A DNA stretch of 64,000 nucleotides from Henricia sp. BOLD:AAB3569 (GCA_037783545.1 JBBELK010000492.1:434001-498000), one strand, 5' to 3'; counted from the first letter of the stretch, positions 10,017 through 20,224 are shown. Notes: generated from the letters alone by a model not told the origin. A program made the numbers and translations.

Positions 10017-10087
10017 GCATTGGTGGTTCAGTGGTAGAATTCTCGCCTTCCAAGCGGGAGACCCGGGTTCAATTCCCGGCTAATGCA
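10017..10087 (+). tRNA. tRNA-Gly(TCC)
   Basis: Unit 17, consensus. Confidence 0.96.
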
Positions 10088-10233
10088 AAATAGCGGGTTC
10101 CCTGTACTTTTCCAGACTAGAAAGAAACGTTTCATAGAAATGGCCGTCTTTTGGTTGAGCGTCACCTTCTTTTTGGCACCCTCTGCGCGGAATTATCCGA
10201 ATTAGCCGAACATTTAGTCCGCACTTTCGAACA

Positions 10234-10304
10234 GCACCGGTGGTTCAGTGGTAGAATTCTCGCCTGCCACGCGGGAGGCCCGGGTTCGATTCCCGGCCGG
10301 TGCA
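10234..10304 (+). tRNA. tRNA-Gly(GCC)
   Basis: Unit 17, consensus. Confidence 0.97.
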
Positions 10305-10407
10305 GATTGTTATAGATTCATTGTTTGACAGTTTTCTTGCAGGAGTAGTTTTACTTCAAGTGGGAATATGCCCGCAACCAAAATCTCACTTCTGGCTTTT
10401 CTCGGGT

Positions 10408-10478
10408 GCATTGGTGGTTCAGTGGTAGAATTCTCGCCTCCCACGCGGGAGACCCGGGTTCAATTCCCGGCCAATGCA
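10408..10478 (+). tRNA. tRNA-Gly(CCC)
   Basis: Unit 18, consensus. Confidence 0.97.
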
Positions 10479-10604
10479 AACTGACTGGTTTCCGTACTTT
10501 GCTGGAACTCCAAAATACGTTTTATAGAAATGGCTGTCTTTTGGTTGAGCGTCACCTTCAATGTTTCCATTCACCTGCAACCCAAAATTCCCTCCGCTAT
10601 TTCT

Positions 10605-10648
10605 CGCCTTCCAAGCGGGAGACCCGGGTTCAATTCCCGGCTAATGCA
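10605..10648 (+). pseudogene. 5'-truncated tRNA-Gly(TCC)
   Basis: Unit 18, same 33-bp deletion; sixth and last copy of it. Confidence 0.9.
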
Positions 10649-10794
10649 AAATAGCGGGTTCCCTGTACTTTTCCAGACTAGAAAGAAACGTTTCATAGAA
10701 ATGGCCGTCTTTTGGTTGAGCGTCACCTTCTTTTCGGCACCCTCTGCGCGGAATTATCCGAATTAGCCGAACATTTAGTCCGCACTTTCGAACA

Positions 10795-10865
10795 GCACCG
10801 GTGGTTCAGTGGTAGAATTCTCGCCTGCCACGCGGGAGGCCCGGGTTCGATTCCCGGCCGGTGCA
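10795..10865 (+). tRNA. tRNA-Gly(GCC)
   Basis: Unit 18, consensus. Confidence 0.97.
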
Positions 10866-10968
10866 GATTGTTATAGATTCATTGTTTGACAGTTTTCTTG
10901 CAGGAGTAGTTTTACTTCAAGTGGGAATATGCCCGCAACCAAAATCTCACTTCTAGCTTTTCTCGGAA

Positions 10969-11039
10969 GCATTGGTGGTTCAGTGGTAGAATTATCGCCT
11001 CCCACGCGGGAGACCCGGGTTCAATTCCCGGCCAATGCA
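10969..11039 (+). tRNA. tRNA-Gly(CCC), anticodon-stem mismatch
   Basis: Unit 19. C27 to A opens the first anticodon-stem pair; the flank before the gene is also altered (TCGGAAGC). Confidence 0.85.
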
Positions 11040-11170
11040 AACTGACTGGTTTCCGTACTTTGCTGGACTCCAAAATACGTTTTATAGAAATGGCTGTCTT
11101 TTGGTTGAGCGTCACCTTCAATGTTTCCATTCACCTGCAACCCAAAATTCCCTCCGCTATTTCTCCAGTT

Positions 11171-11241
11171 GCATTGGTGGTTCAGTGGTAGAATTCTCGC
11201 CTTCCAAGCGGGAGACCCGGGTTCAATTCCCGGCTAATGCA
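11171..11241 (+). tRNA. tRNA-Gly(TCC)
   Basis: Unit 19, consensus. Confidence 0.96.
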
Positions 11242-11387
11242 AAATAGCGGGTTCCCTGTACTTTTCCAGACTAGAAAGAAACGTTTCATAGAAATGGCCG
11301 TCTTTTGGTTGAGCGTCACCTTCTTTTCGGCACCCTCTGCGCGGAATTATCCGAATTAGCCGAACATTTAGTCCGCACTTTCGAACA

Positions 11388-11458
11388 GCACCGGTGGTTC
11401 AGTGGTAGAATTCTCGCCTGCCACGCGGGAGGCCCGGGTTCGATTCCCGGCCGGTGCA
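11388..11458 (+). tRNA. tRNA-Gly(GCC)
   Basis: Unit 19, consensus. Confidence 0.97.
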
Positions 11459-11561
11459 GATTGTTATAGATTCATTGTTTGACAGTTTTCTTGCAGGAGT
11501 AGTTTTACTTCAAGTGGGAATATGCCCGCAACCAAAATCTCACTTCTAGCTTTTCTCGGGT

Positions 11562-11632
11562 GCATTGGTGGTTCAGTGGTAGAATTCTCGCCTCCCACGC
11601 GGGAGACCCCGGTTCAATTCCCGGCCAATGCA
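11562..11632 (+). tRNA. tRNA-Gly(CCC), T-stem mismatch
   Basis: Unit 20. G51 to C gives a C-C mismatch at 51-63. Confidence 0.85.
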
Positions 11633-11763
11633 AACTGACTGGTTTCCGTACTTTGCTGGACTCCAAAATACGTTTTATAGAAATGGCTGTCTTTTGGTTG
11701 AGCGTCACCTTCAATGTTTCCATTCACCTGCAACCCAAAATTCCCTCCGCTATTTCTCCAGTT

Positions 11764-11834
11764 GCATTGGTGGTTCAGTGGTAGAATTCTCGCCTTCCAA
11801 GCGGGAGACCCGGGTTCAATTCCCGGCTAATGCA
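11764..11834 (+). tRNA. tRNA-Gly(TCC)
   Basis: Unit 20, consensus. Confidence 0.96.
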
Positions 11835-11980
11835 AAATAGCCGGTTCCCTGTACTTTTCCAGACTAGAAAGAAACGTTTCATAGAAATGGCCGTCTCTTG
11901 GTTGAGCGTCACCTTCTTTTCGGCACCCTCTGCGCGGAATTATCCGAATTAGCCGAACATTTAGTCCGCACTTTCGAACA

Positions 11981-12051
11981 GCACCGGTGGTTCAGTGGTA
12001 GAATTCTCGCCTTCCACGCGGGAGGCCCGGGTTCGATTCCCGGCCGGTGCA
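11981..12051 (+). tRNA. tRNA-Gly, GCC body with TCC anticodon
   Basis: Unit 20. G34 to T, otherwise consensus. Confidence 0.92.
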
Positions 12052-12154
12052 GATTGTTATAGATTCATTGTTTGACAGTTTTCTTGCAGGAGTAGTTTTA
12101 CTTCAAGTGGGTATATGCCCGCAACCAAAATCTCACTTCTAGCTTTTCTCGGGT

Positions 12155-12225
12155 GCATTGGTGGTTCAGTGGTAGAATTCTCGCCTCCCACGCGGGAGAC
12201 CCGGGTTCAATTCCCGGCCAATGCA
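12155..12225 (+). tRNA. tRNA-Gly(CCC)
   Basis: Unit 21, consensus. Confidence 0.97.
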
Positions 12226-12356
12226 AACTGACTGGTTTCCGTACTTTGCTGGACTCCAAAATACGTTTTATAGAAATGGCTGTCTTTTGGTTGAGCGTCA
12301 CCTTCAATGTTTCCATTCACCTGCAACCCAAAAATCCCTCCGCTATTTCTCCAGTT

Positions 12357-12427
12357 GCATTGGTGGTTCAGTGGTAGAATTCTCGCCTTCCAAGCGGGAG
12401 ACCCGGGTTCAATTCCCGGCTAATGCA
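12357..12427 (+). tRNA. tRNA-Gly(TCC)
   Basis: Unit 21, consensus; first of two TCC genes here. Confidence 0.96.
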
Positions 12428-12457
12428 AAATAGCGGGTTCCCTGTACTTTTCCAGAC

Positions 12458-12475
12458 TAGTTGCATTGGTGGTTT
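12458..12475 (+). pseudogene. tRNA-Gly 5' fragment at a rearrangement junction
   Basis: A 5' piece (GCATTGGTGGTT) is spliced between the TCC trailer (CCAGACTAG) and the later word TAGAAATGGCTGTCACC. The GCC and CCC genes expected here are missing. Confidence 0.75.
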
Positions 12476-12545
12476 AGAAATGGCTGTCACCTTCAATGTT
12501 TCCATTCACCTGCAACCCAAAATTCCCTCCGCTATTTCTCCAGTT

Positions 12546-12616
12546 GCATTGGTGGTTCAGTGGTAGAATTCTCGCCTTCCAAGCGGGAGACCCGGGTTCA
12601 ATTCCCGGCTAATGCA
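12546..12616 (+). tRNA. tRNA-Gly(TCC)
   Basis: Unit 21, second TCC gene, created by the rearrangement at about 12460; consensus. Confidence 0.96.
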
Positions 12617-12762
12617 AAATAGCGGGTTCCCTGTACTTTTCCAGACTAGAAAGAAACGTTTCATAGAAATGGCCGTCTTTTGGTTGAGCGTCACCTTCTT
12701 TTCGGCACCCTCTGCGCGGAATTATCCGAATTAGCCGAACATTTAGTCCGCACTTTCGAACA

Positions 12763-12833
12763 GCACCGGTGGTTCAGTGGTAGAATTCTCGCCTGCCACG
12801 CGGGAGGCCCGGGTTCGATTCCCGGCCGGTGCA
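12763..12833 (+). tRNA. tRNA-Gly(GCC)
   Basis: Unit 21, consensus. Confidence 0.97.
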
Positions 12834-12936
12834 GATTGTTATAGATTCAATGTTTGACAGTTTTCTTGCAGGAGTAGTTTTACTTCAAGTGGGAATATGC
12901 CCGCAACCAAAATCTCACTTCTAGCTTTTCTCGGGT

Positions 12937-13007
12937 GCATTGGTGGTTCAGTGGTAGAATTCTCGCCTCCCACGCGGGAGACCCGGGTTCAATTCCCGGC
13001 CAATGCA
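12937..13007 (+). tRNA. tRNA-Gly(CCC)
   Basis: Unit 22, consensus. Confidence 0.97.
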
Positions 13008-13138
13008 AACTGACTGGTTTCCGTACTTTGCTGGACTCCAAAATACGTTTTATAGAAATGGCTGTCTTTTGGTTGAGCGTCACCTTCAATGTTTCCATTC
13101 ACCTGCAACCCAAAATTCCCTCCGCTATTTCTCCAGTT

Positions 13139-13209
13139 GCATTGGTGGTTCAGTGGTAGAATTCTCGCCTTCCAAGCGGGAGACCCGGGTTCAATTCCCG
13201 GCTAATGCA
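13139..13209 (+). tRNA. tRNA-Gly(TCC)
   Basis: Unit 22, consensus. Confidence 0.96.
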
Positions 13210-13355
13210 AAATAGCGGGTTCCCTGTACTTTTCCAGACTAGAAAGAAACGTTTCATAGAAATGGCCGTCTCTTGGTTGAGCGTCACCTTCTTTTCGGCA
13301 CCCTCTGCGCGGAATTATCCGAATTAGCCGAACATTTAGTCCGCACTTTCGAACA

Positions 13356-13426
13356 GCACCGGTGGTTCAGTGGTATAATTCTCGCCTTCCACGCGGTAGG
13401 CCCGGGTTCGATTCCCGGCCGGTGCA
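13356..13426 (+). tRNA. tRNA-Gly, GCC body with TCC anticodon and stem changes
   Basis: Unit 22. G22 to T (D stem), G34 to T (anticodon), G43 to T (opens pair 27-43). Marker of the third higher-order repeat. Confidence 0.85.
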
Positions 13427-13529
13427 GATTGTTATAGATTCATTGTTTGACAGTTTTCTTGCAGGAGTAGTTTTACTTCAAGTGGGAATATGCCCGCAAC
13501 CAAAATCTCACTTCTAGCTTTTCTCGGGT

Positions 13530-13600
13530 GCATTGGTGGTTCAGTGGTAGAATTCTCGCCTCCCACGCGGGAGACCCGGGTTCAATTCCCGGCCAATGCA
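13530..13600 (+). tRNA. tRNA-Gly(CCC)
   Basis: Unit 23, consensus. Confidence 0.97.
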
Positions 13601-13731
13601 AACTGACTGGTTTCCGTACTTTGCTGGACTCCAAAATACGTTTTATAGAAATGGCTGTCTTTTGGTTGAGCGTCACCTTCAATGTTTCCATTCACCTGCA
13701 ACCCAAAAATCCCTCCGCTATTTCTCCAGTT

Positions 13732-13802
13732 GCATTGGTGGTTCAGTGGTAGAATTCTCGCCTTCCAAGCGGGAGACCCGGGTTCAATTCCCGGCTAATG
13801 CA
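13732..13802 (+). tRNA. tRNA-Gly(TCC)
   Basis: Unit 23, consensus. Confidence 0.96.
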
Positions 13803-13948
13803 AAATAGCGGGTTCCCTGTACTTTTCCAGACTAGAAAGAAACGTTTCATAGAAATGGCCGTCTTTTGGTTGAGCGTCACCTTCTTTTGGGCACCCTCTG
13901 CGCGGAATTATCCGAATTAGCCGAACATTTAGTCCGCACTTTCGAACA

Positions 13949-14019
13949 GCACCGGTGGTTCAGTGGTAGAATTCTCGCCTGCCACGCGGGAGGCCCGGGT
14001 TCGATTCCCGGCCGGTGCA
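13949..14019 (+). tRNA. tRNA-Gly(GCC)
   Basis: Unit 23, consensus. Confidence 0.97.
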
Positions 14020-14122
14020 GATTGTTATAGATTCATTGTTTGACAGTTTTCTTGCAGGAGTAGTTTTACTTCAAGTGGGAATATGCCCGCAACCAAAATC
14101 TCACTTCTAGCTTTTCTCGGGT

Positions 14123-14193
14123 GCATTGGTGGTTCAGTGGTAGAATTCTCGCCTCCCACGCGGGAGACCCGGGTTCAATTCCCGGCCAATGCA
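14123..14193 (+). tRNA. tRNA-Gly(CCC)
   Basis: Unit 24, consensus. Confidence 0.97.
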
Positions 14194-14324
14194 AACTGAC
14201 TGGTTTCCGTACTTTGCTGGACTCCAAAATACGTTTTATAGAAATGGCTGTCTTTTGGTTGAGCGTCACCTTCAATGTTTCCATTCACTTGCAACCCAAA
14301 ATTCCCTCCGCTATTTCTCCAGTT

Positions 14325-14395
14325 GCATTGGTGGTTCAGTGGTAGAATTCTCGCCTTCCAAGCGGGAGACCCGGGTTCAATTCCCGGCTAATGCA
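14325..14395 (+). tRNA. tRNA-Gly(TCC)
   Basis: Unit 24, consensus. Confidence 0.96.
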
Positions 14396-14541
14396 AAATA
14401 GCGGGTTCCCTGTACTTTTCCAGACTAGAAAGAAACGTTTCATAGAAATGGCCGTCTTTTGGTTGAGCGTCACCTTCTTTTCGGCACCCTCTGCGCGGAA
14501 TTATCCGAATTAGCCGAACATTTAGTCCGCACTTTCGAACA

Positions 14542-14612
14542 GCACCGGTGGTTCAGTGGTAGAATTCTCGCCTGCCACGCGGGAGGCCCGGGTTCGATTC
14601 CCGGCCGGTGCA
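14542..14612 (+). tRNA. tRNA-Gly(GCC)
   Basis: Unit 24, consensus. Confidence 0.97.
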
Positions 14613-14715
14613 GATTGTTATAGATTCATTGTTTGACAGTTTTCTGGCAGGAGTAGTTTTACTTCAAGTGGGAATATGCCCGCAACCAAAATCTCACTTC
14701 TAGCTTTTCTCGGGT

Positions 14716-14786
14716 GCATTGGTGGTTCAGTGGAAGAATTCTCGCCTCCCACGCGGGAGACCCGGGTTCAATTCCCGGCCAATGCA
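14716..14786 (+). tRNA. tRNA-Gly(CCC), D-loop variant
   Basis: Unit 25. T20 to A, probably harmless. Confidence 0.93.
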
Positions 14787-14917
14787 AACTGACTGGTTTC
14801 CGTACTTTGCTGGACTCCAAAATACGTTTTATAGAAATGGCTGTCTTTTGGTTGAGCGTCACCTTCAATGTTTCCATTCACCTGCCACCCAAAATTCCCT
14901 CCGCTATTTCTCCAGTT

Positions 14918-14988
14918 GCATTGGTGGTTCAGTGGTAGAATTCTCGCCTTCCAAGCGGGAGACCCGGGTTCAATTCCCGGCTAATGCA
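14918..14988 (+). tRNA. tRNA-Gly(TCC)
   Basis: Unit 25, consensus. Confidence 0.96.
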
Positions 14989-15134
14989 AAATAGCGGGTT
15001 CCCTGTACTTTTCCAGACTAGAAAGAAACGTTTCATAGAAATGGCCGTCTTTTGGTTGAGCGTCACCTTCTTTTGGGCACCCTCTGCGCGGAATTATCCG
15101 AATTAGCCGAACATTTAGTCCGCACTTTCGAACA

Positions 15135-15205
15135 GCACCGGTGGTTCAGTGGTAGAATTCTCGCCTGCCACGCGGGAGGCCCGGGTTCGATTCCCGGCCG
15201 GTGCA
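15135..15205 (+). tRNA. tRNA-Gly(GCC)
   Basis: Unit 25, consensus. Confidence 0.97.
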
Positions 15206-15308
15206 GATTGTTATAGATTCATTGTTTGACAGTTTTCTTGCAGGAGTAGTTTTACTTCAAGTGGGAATATGCCCGCAACCAAAATCTCACTTCTAGCTTT
15301 TCTCGGGT

Positions 15309-15379
15309 GCATTGGTGGTTCAGTGGTACAATTCTCGCCTCCCGCGCGGGAGACCCGGGTTCAATTCCCGGCCAATGCA
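15309..15379 (+). tRNA. tRNA-Gly(CCC), D-stem and position-37 variant
   Basis: Unit 26. G22 to C (D-stem mismatch) and A37 to G next to the anticodon. Confidence 0.85.
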
Positions 15380-15510
15380 AACTGACTGGTTTCCGTACTT
15401 TGCTGGACTCCAAAATACGTTTTATAGAAATGGCTGTCTTTTGGTTGAGCGTCACCTTCAATGTTTCCATTCACCTGCAACCCAAAATTCCCTCCGCTAT
15501 TTCTCCAGTT

Positions 15511-15581
15511 GCATTGGTGGTTCAGTGGTAGAATTCTCGCCTTCCAAGCGGGAGACCCGGGTTCAATTCCCGGCTAATGCA
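15511..15581 (+). tRNA. tRNA-Gly(TCC)
   Basis: Unit 26, consensus. Confidence 0.96.
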
Positions 15582-15727
15582 AAATAGCGGGTTCCCTGTA
15601 CTTTTCCAGACTAGAAAGAAACGTTTCATAGAAATGGCCGTCTTTTGGTTGAGCGTCACCTTCTTTTCGGCACCCTCTGCGCGGAATTATCCGAATTAGC
15701 CGAACATTTAGTCCGCACTTTCGAACA

Positions 15728-15798
15728 GCACCGGTGGTTCAGTGGTAGAATTCTCGCCTGCCACGCGGGAGGCCCGGGTTCGATTCCCGGCCGGTGCA
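15728..15798 (+). tRNA. tRNA-Gly(GCC)
   Basis: Unit 26, consensus. Confidence 0.97.
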
Positions 15799-15901
15799 GA
15801 TTGTTAAAGATTCATTGTTTGACAGTTTTCTTGCAGGAGTAGTTTTACTTCAAGTGGGAATATGCCCGCAACCAAAATCTCACTTCTAGCTTTTCTCGGG
15901 T

Positions 15902-15972
15902 GCATTGGTGGTTCAGTGGTACAATTCTCGCCTCCCACGCGGGAGACCCGGGTTCAATTCCCGGCCAATGCA
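15902..15972 (+). tRNA. tRNA-Gly(CCC), D-stem variant
   Basis: Unit 27. G22 to C opens pair 13-22. Confidence 0.88.
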
Positions 15973-16103
15973 AACTGACTGGTTTCCGTACTTTGCTGGA
16001 CTCCAAAATACGTTTTATAGAAATGGCTGTCTTTTGGTTGAGCGTCACCTTCAATGTTTCCATTCACCTGCAACCCAAAATTCCCTCCGCTATTTCTCCA
16101 GTT

Positions 16104-16174
16104 GCATTGGTGGTTCAGTGGTAGAATTCTCGCCTTCCAAGCGGGAGACCCGGGTTCAATTCCCGGCTAATGCA
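16104..16174 (+). tRNA. tRNA-Gly(TCC)
   Basis: Unit 27, consensus. Confidence 0.96.
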
Positions 16175-16320
16175 AAATAGCGGGTTCCCTGTACTTTTCC
16201 AGACTAGAAAGAAACGTTTCATAGAAATGGCCGTCTTTTGGTTGAGCGTCACCTTCTTTTCGGCACCCTCTGCGCGGAATTATCCGAATTAGCCGAACAT
16301 TTAGTCCGCACTTTCGAACA

Positions 16321-16391
16321 GCACCGGTGGTTCAGTGGTAGAATTCTCGCCTGCCACGCGGGAGGCCCGGGTTCGATTCCCGGCCGGTGCA
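16321..16391 (+). tRNA. tRNA-Gly(GCC)
   Basis: Unit 27, consensus. Confidence 0.97.
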
Positions 16392-16494
16392 GACTGTTAT
16401 AGATTCATTGTTTGACAGTTTTCTTGCAGGAGTAGTTTTACTTCAAGTGGGAATATGCCCGCAACCAAAATCTCACTTCTAGCTTTTCTCGGGT

Positions 16495-16565
16495 GCATTG
16501 GTGGTTCAGTGGTAGAATTCTCGCCTCCCACGCGGGAGACCCGGGTTCAATTCCCGGCCAATGCA
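16495..16565 (+). tRNA. tRNA-Gly(CCC)
   Basis: Unit 28, consensus. Confidence 0.97.
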
Positions 16566-16681
16566 AACTGACTGGTTTCCGTACTTTGCTGGACTCCAAA
16601 ATACGTTTTATAGAAATGGCTGTCACCTTCAATGTTTCCATTCACCTGCAACCCAAAATTCCCTCCGCTATTTCTCCAGTT

Positions 16682-16752
16682 GCATTGGTGGTTCAGTGGT
16701 AGAATTCTCGCCTTCCAAGCGGGAGACCCGGGTTCAATTCCCGGCTAATGCA
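16682..16752 (+). tRNA. tRNA-Gly(TCC)
   Basis: Unit 28, consensus, after the 15-bp spacer deletion also seen in units 1, 3 and 34. Confidence 0.96.
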
Positions 16753-16898
16753 AAATAGCGGGTTCCCTGTACTTTTCCAGACTAGAAAGAAACGTTTCAT
16801 AGAAATGGCCGTCTTTTGGTTGAGCGTCACCTTCTTTTCGGCACCCTCTGCGCGGAATTATCCGAATTAGCCGAACATTTAGTCCGCACTTTCGAACA

Positions 16899-16969
16899 GC
16901 ACCGGTGGTTCAGTGGTAGAATTCTCGCCTGCCACGCGGGAGGCCCGGGTTCGATTCCCGGCCGGTGCA
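16899..16969 (+). tRNA. tRNA-Gly(GCC)
   Basis: Unit 28, consensus. Confidence 0.97.
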
Positions 16970-17072
16970 GATTGTTATAGATTCAATGTTTGACAGTTTT
17001 CTTGCAGGAGTAGTTTTACTTCAAGTGGGAATATGCCCGCAACCAAAATCTCACTTCTAGCTTTTCTCGGGT

Positions 17073-17143
17073 GCATTGGTGGTTCAGTGGTAGAATTCTC
17101 GCCTCCCACGCGGGAGACCCGGGTTCAATTCCCGGCCAATGCA
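17073..17143 (+). tRNA. tRNA-Gly(CCC)
   Basis: Unit 29, consensus. Confidence 0.97.
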
Positions 17144-17274
17144 AACTGACTGGTTTCCGTACTTTGCTGGACTCCAAAATACGTTTTATAGAAATGGCTG
17201 TCTTTTGGTTGAGCGTCACCTTCAATGTTTCCATTCACCTGCAACCCAAAATTCCCTCCGCTATTTCTCCAGTT

Positions 17275-17345
17275 GCATTGGTGGTTCAGTGGTAGAATTC
17301 TCGCCTTCCAAGCGGGAGACCCGGGTTCAATTCCCGGCTAATGCA
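17275..17345 (+). tRNA. tRNA-Gly(TCC)
   Basis: Unit 29, consensus. Confidence 0.96.
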
Positions 17346-17491
17346 AAATAGCGGGTTCCCTGTACTTTTCCAGACTAGAAAGAAACGTTTCATAGAAATG
17401 GCCGTCTCTTGGTTGAGCGTCACCTTCTTTTCGGCACCCTCTGCGCGGAATTATCCGAATTAGCCGAACATTTAGTCCGCACTTTCGAACA

Positions 17492-17562
17492 GCACCGGTG
17501 GTTCAGTGGTATAATTCTCGCCTTCCACGCGGTAGGCCCGGGTTCGATTCCCGGCCGGTGCA
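17492..17562 (+). tRNA. tRNA-Gly, GCC body with TCC anticodon and stem changes
   Basis: Unit 29. Same three changes as at 13356. Confidence 0.85.
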
Positions 17563-17665
17563 GATTGTTATAGATTCATTGTTTGACAGTTTTCTTGCAG
17601 GAGTAGTTTTACTTCAAGTGGGAATATGCCCGCAACCAAAATCTCACTTCTAGCTTTTCTCGGGT

Positions 17666-17736
17666 GCATTGGTGGTTCAGTGGTAGAATTCTCGCCTCCC
17701 ACGCGGGAGACCCGGGTTCAATTCCCGGCCAATGCA
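17666..17736 (+). tRNA. tRNA-Gly(CCC)
   Basis: Unit 30, consensus. Confidence 0.97.
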
Positions 17737-17867
17737 AACTGACTGGTTTCCGTACTTTGCTGGACTCCAAAATACGTTTTATAGAAATGGCTGTCTTTTG
17801 GTTGAGCGTCACCTTCAATGTTTCCATTCACCTGCAACCCAAAAATCCCTCCGCTATTTCTCCAGTT

Positions 17868-17938
17868 GCATTGGTGGTTCAGTGGTAGAATTCTCGCCTT
17901 CCAAGCGGGAGACCCGGGTTCAATTCCCGGCTAATGCA
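17868..17938 (+). tRNA. tRNA-Gly(TCC)
   Basis: Unit 30, consensus. Confidence 0.96.
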
Positions 17939-18084
17939 AAATAGCGGGTTCCCTGTACTTTTCCAGACTAGAAAGAAACGTTTCATAGAAATGGCCGTCT
18001 TTTGGTTGAGCGTCACCTTCTTTTCGGCACCCTCTGCGCGGAATTATCCGAATTAGCCGAACATTTAGTCCGCACTTTCGAACA

Positions 18085-18155
18085 GCACCGGTGGTTCAGT
18101 GGTAGAATTCTCGCCTGCCACGCGGGAGGCCCGGGTTCGATTCCCGGCCGGTGCA
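18085..18155 (+). tRNA. tRNA-Gly(GCC)
   Basis: Unit 30, consensus. Confidence 0.97.
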
Positions 18156-18258
18156 GATTGTTATAGATTCATTGTTTGACAGTTTTCTTGCAGGAGTAGT
18201 TTTACTTCAAGTGGGAATATGCCCGCAACCAAAATCTCACTTCTAGCTTTTCTCGGGT

Positions 18259-18329
18259 GCATTGGTGGTTCAGTGGTAGAATTCTCGCCTCCCACGCGGG
18301 AGACCCGGGTTCAATTCCCGGCCAATGCA
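18259..18329 (+). tRNA. tRNA-Gly(CCC)
   Basis: Unit 31, consensus. Confidence 0.97.
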
Positions 18330-18460
18330 AACTGACTGGTTTCCGTACTTTGCTGGACTCCAAAATACGTTTTATAGAAATGGCTGTCTTTTGGTTGAGC
18401 GTCACCTTCAATGTTTCCATTCACTTGCAACCCAAAATTCCCTCCGCTATTTCTCCAGTT

Positions 18461-18531
18461 GCATTGGTGGTTCAGTGGTAGAATTCTCGCCTTCCAAGCG
18501 GGAGACCCGGGTTCAATTCCCGGCTAATGCA
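18461..18531 (+). tRNA. tRNA-Gly(TCC)
   Basis: Unit 31, consensus. Confidence 0.96.
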
Positions 18532-18677
18532 AAATAGCGGGTTCCCTGTACTTTTCCAGACTAGAAAGAAACGTTTCATAGAAATGGCCGTATTTTGGTT
18601 GAGCGTCACCTTCTTTTCGGCACCCTCTGCGCGGAATTATCCGAAATAGCCGAACATTTAGTCCGCACTGTCGAACA

Positions 18678-18748
18678 GCATCGGTGGTTCAGTGGTAGAA
18701 TTCTCGCCTGCCACGCGGGAGGCCCGGGTTCGATTCCCGGCCGGTGCA
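18678..18748 (+). tRNA. tRNA-Gly(GCC), acceptor wobble
   Basis: Unit 31. C4 to T gives a T-G wobble at 4-69, which is tolerated. Confidence 0.94.
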
Positions 18749-18851
18749 GATTGTTATAGATTCATTGTTTGATAGTTTTCTTGCAGGAGTAGTTTTACTT
18801 CAAGTGGGAATATGCCCGCAACCAAAATCTCACTTCTAGCTTTTCTCGGGT

Positions 18852-18922
18852 GCATTGGTGGTTCAGTGGTAGAATTCTCGCCTCCCACGCGGGAGACCCG
18901 GGTTCAATTCCCGGCCAATGCA
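18852..18922 (+). tRNA. tRNA-Gly(CCC)
   Basis: Unit 32, consensus. Confidence 0.97.
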
Positions 18923-19053
18923 AACTGACTGGTTTCCGTACTTTGCTGGACTCCAAAATACGTTTTATAGAAATGGCTGTCTTTTGGTTGAGCGTCACCT
19001 TCAATGTTTCCATTCACCTGCAACCCAAAATTCCCTCCGCTATTTCTCCAGTT

Positions 19054-19124
19054 GCATTGGTGGTTCAGTGGTAGAATTCTCGCCTTCCAAGCGGGAGACC
19101 CGGGTTCAATTCCCGGCTAATGCA
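19054..19124 (+). tRNA. tRNA-Gly(TCC)
   Basis: Unit 32, consensus. Confidence 0.96.
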
Positions 19125-19270
19125 AAATAGCGGGTTCCCTGTACTTTTCCAGACTAGAAAGAAACGTTTCATAGAAATGGCCGTCTTTTGGTTGAGCGTC
19201 ACCTTCTTTTCGGCACCCTCTGCGCGGAATTATCCGAATTAGCCGAACATTTAGTCCGCACTTTCGAACA

Positions 19271-19341
19271 GCACCGGTGGTTCAGTGGTAGAATTCTCGC
19301 CTGCCACGCGGGAGGCCCGGGTTCGATTCCCGGCCGGTGCA
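19271..19341 (+). tRNA. tRNA-Gly(GCC)
   Basis: Unit 32, consensus. Confidence 0.97.
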
Positions 19342-19444
19342 GATTGTTAAAGATTCATTGTTTGACAGTTTTCTTGCAGGAGTAGTTTTACTTCAAGTGG
19401 GAATATGCCCGCAACCAAAATCTCACTTCTAGCTTTTCTCGGGT

Positions 19445-19515
19445 GCATTGGTGGTTCAGTGGTACAATTCTCGCCTCCCACGCGGGAGACCCGGGTTCAA
19501 TTCCCGGCCAATGCA
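19445..19515 (+). tRNA. tRNA-Gly(CCC), D-stem variant
   Basis: Unit 33. G22 to C, as at 15902. Confidence 0.88.
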
Positions 19516-19646
19516 AACTGACTGGTTTCCGTACTTTGCTGGACTCCAAAATACGTTTTATAGAAATGGCTGTCTTTTGGTTGAGCGTCACCTTCAATGT
19601 TTCCATTCACCTGCAACCCAAAATTCCCTCCGCTATTTCTCCAGTT

Positions 19647-19717
19647 GCATTGGTGGTTCAGTGGTAGAATTCTCGCCTTCCAAGCGGGAGACCCGGGTTC
19701 AATTCCCGGCTAATGCA
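19647..19717 (+). tRNA. tRNA-Gly(TCC)
   Basis: Unit 33, consensus. Confidence 0.96.
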
Positions 19718-19863
19718 AAATAGCGGGTTCCCTGTACTTTTCCAGACTAGAAAGAAACGTTTCATAGAAATGGCCGTCTTTTGGTTGAGCGTCACCTTCT
19801 TTTCGGCACCCTCTGCGCGGAATTATCCGAATTAGCCGAACATTTAGTCCGCACTTTCGAACA

Positions 19864-19934
19864 GCACCGGTGGTTCAGTGGTAGAATTCTCGCCTGCCAC
19901 GCGGGAGGCCCGGGTTCGATTCCCGGCCGGTGCA
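19864..19934 (+). tRNA. tRNA-Gly(GCC)
   Basis: Unit 33, consensus. Confidence 0.97.
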
Positions 19935-20037
19935 GACTGTTATAGATTCATTGTTTGACAGTTTTCTTGCAGGAGTAGTTTTACTTCAAGTGGGAATATG
20001 CCCGCAACCAAAATCTCACTTCTAGCTTTTCTCGGGT

Positions 20038-20108
20038 GCATTGGTGGTTCAGTGGTAGAATTCTCGCCTCCCACGCGGGAGACCCGGGTTCAATTCCCGG
20101 CCAATGCA
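20038..20108 (+). tRNA. tRNA-Gly(CCC)
   Basis: Unit 34, consensus. Confidence 0.97.
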
Positions 20109-20224
20109 AACTGACTGGTTTCCGTACTTTGCTGGACTCCAAAATACGTTTTATAGAAATGGCTGTCACCTTCAATGTTTCCATTCACCTGCAACCCAAA
20201 ATTCCCTCCGCTATTTCTCCAGTT

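Larger units (their letters stand above)
3984..10968 (+). repeat. Six-unit higher-order repeat, two copies (period 3492 bp)
   Basis: Copies 3984-7475 and 7476-10968 share private variants at matching places. These include a spacer TTATATAG at 4095 and 7587, GCC bodies with a TCC anticodon at 4963 and 8455, G73 in the TCC genes at 5339 and 8831, and the 33-bp deletion in units 8/14 and 12/18. One inserted A at about 10506 marks the second copy. Confidence 0.88.
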
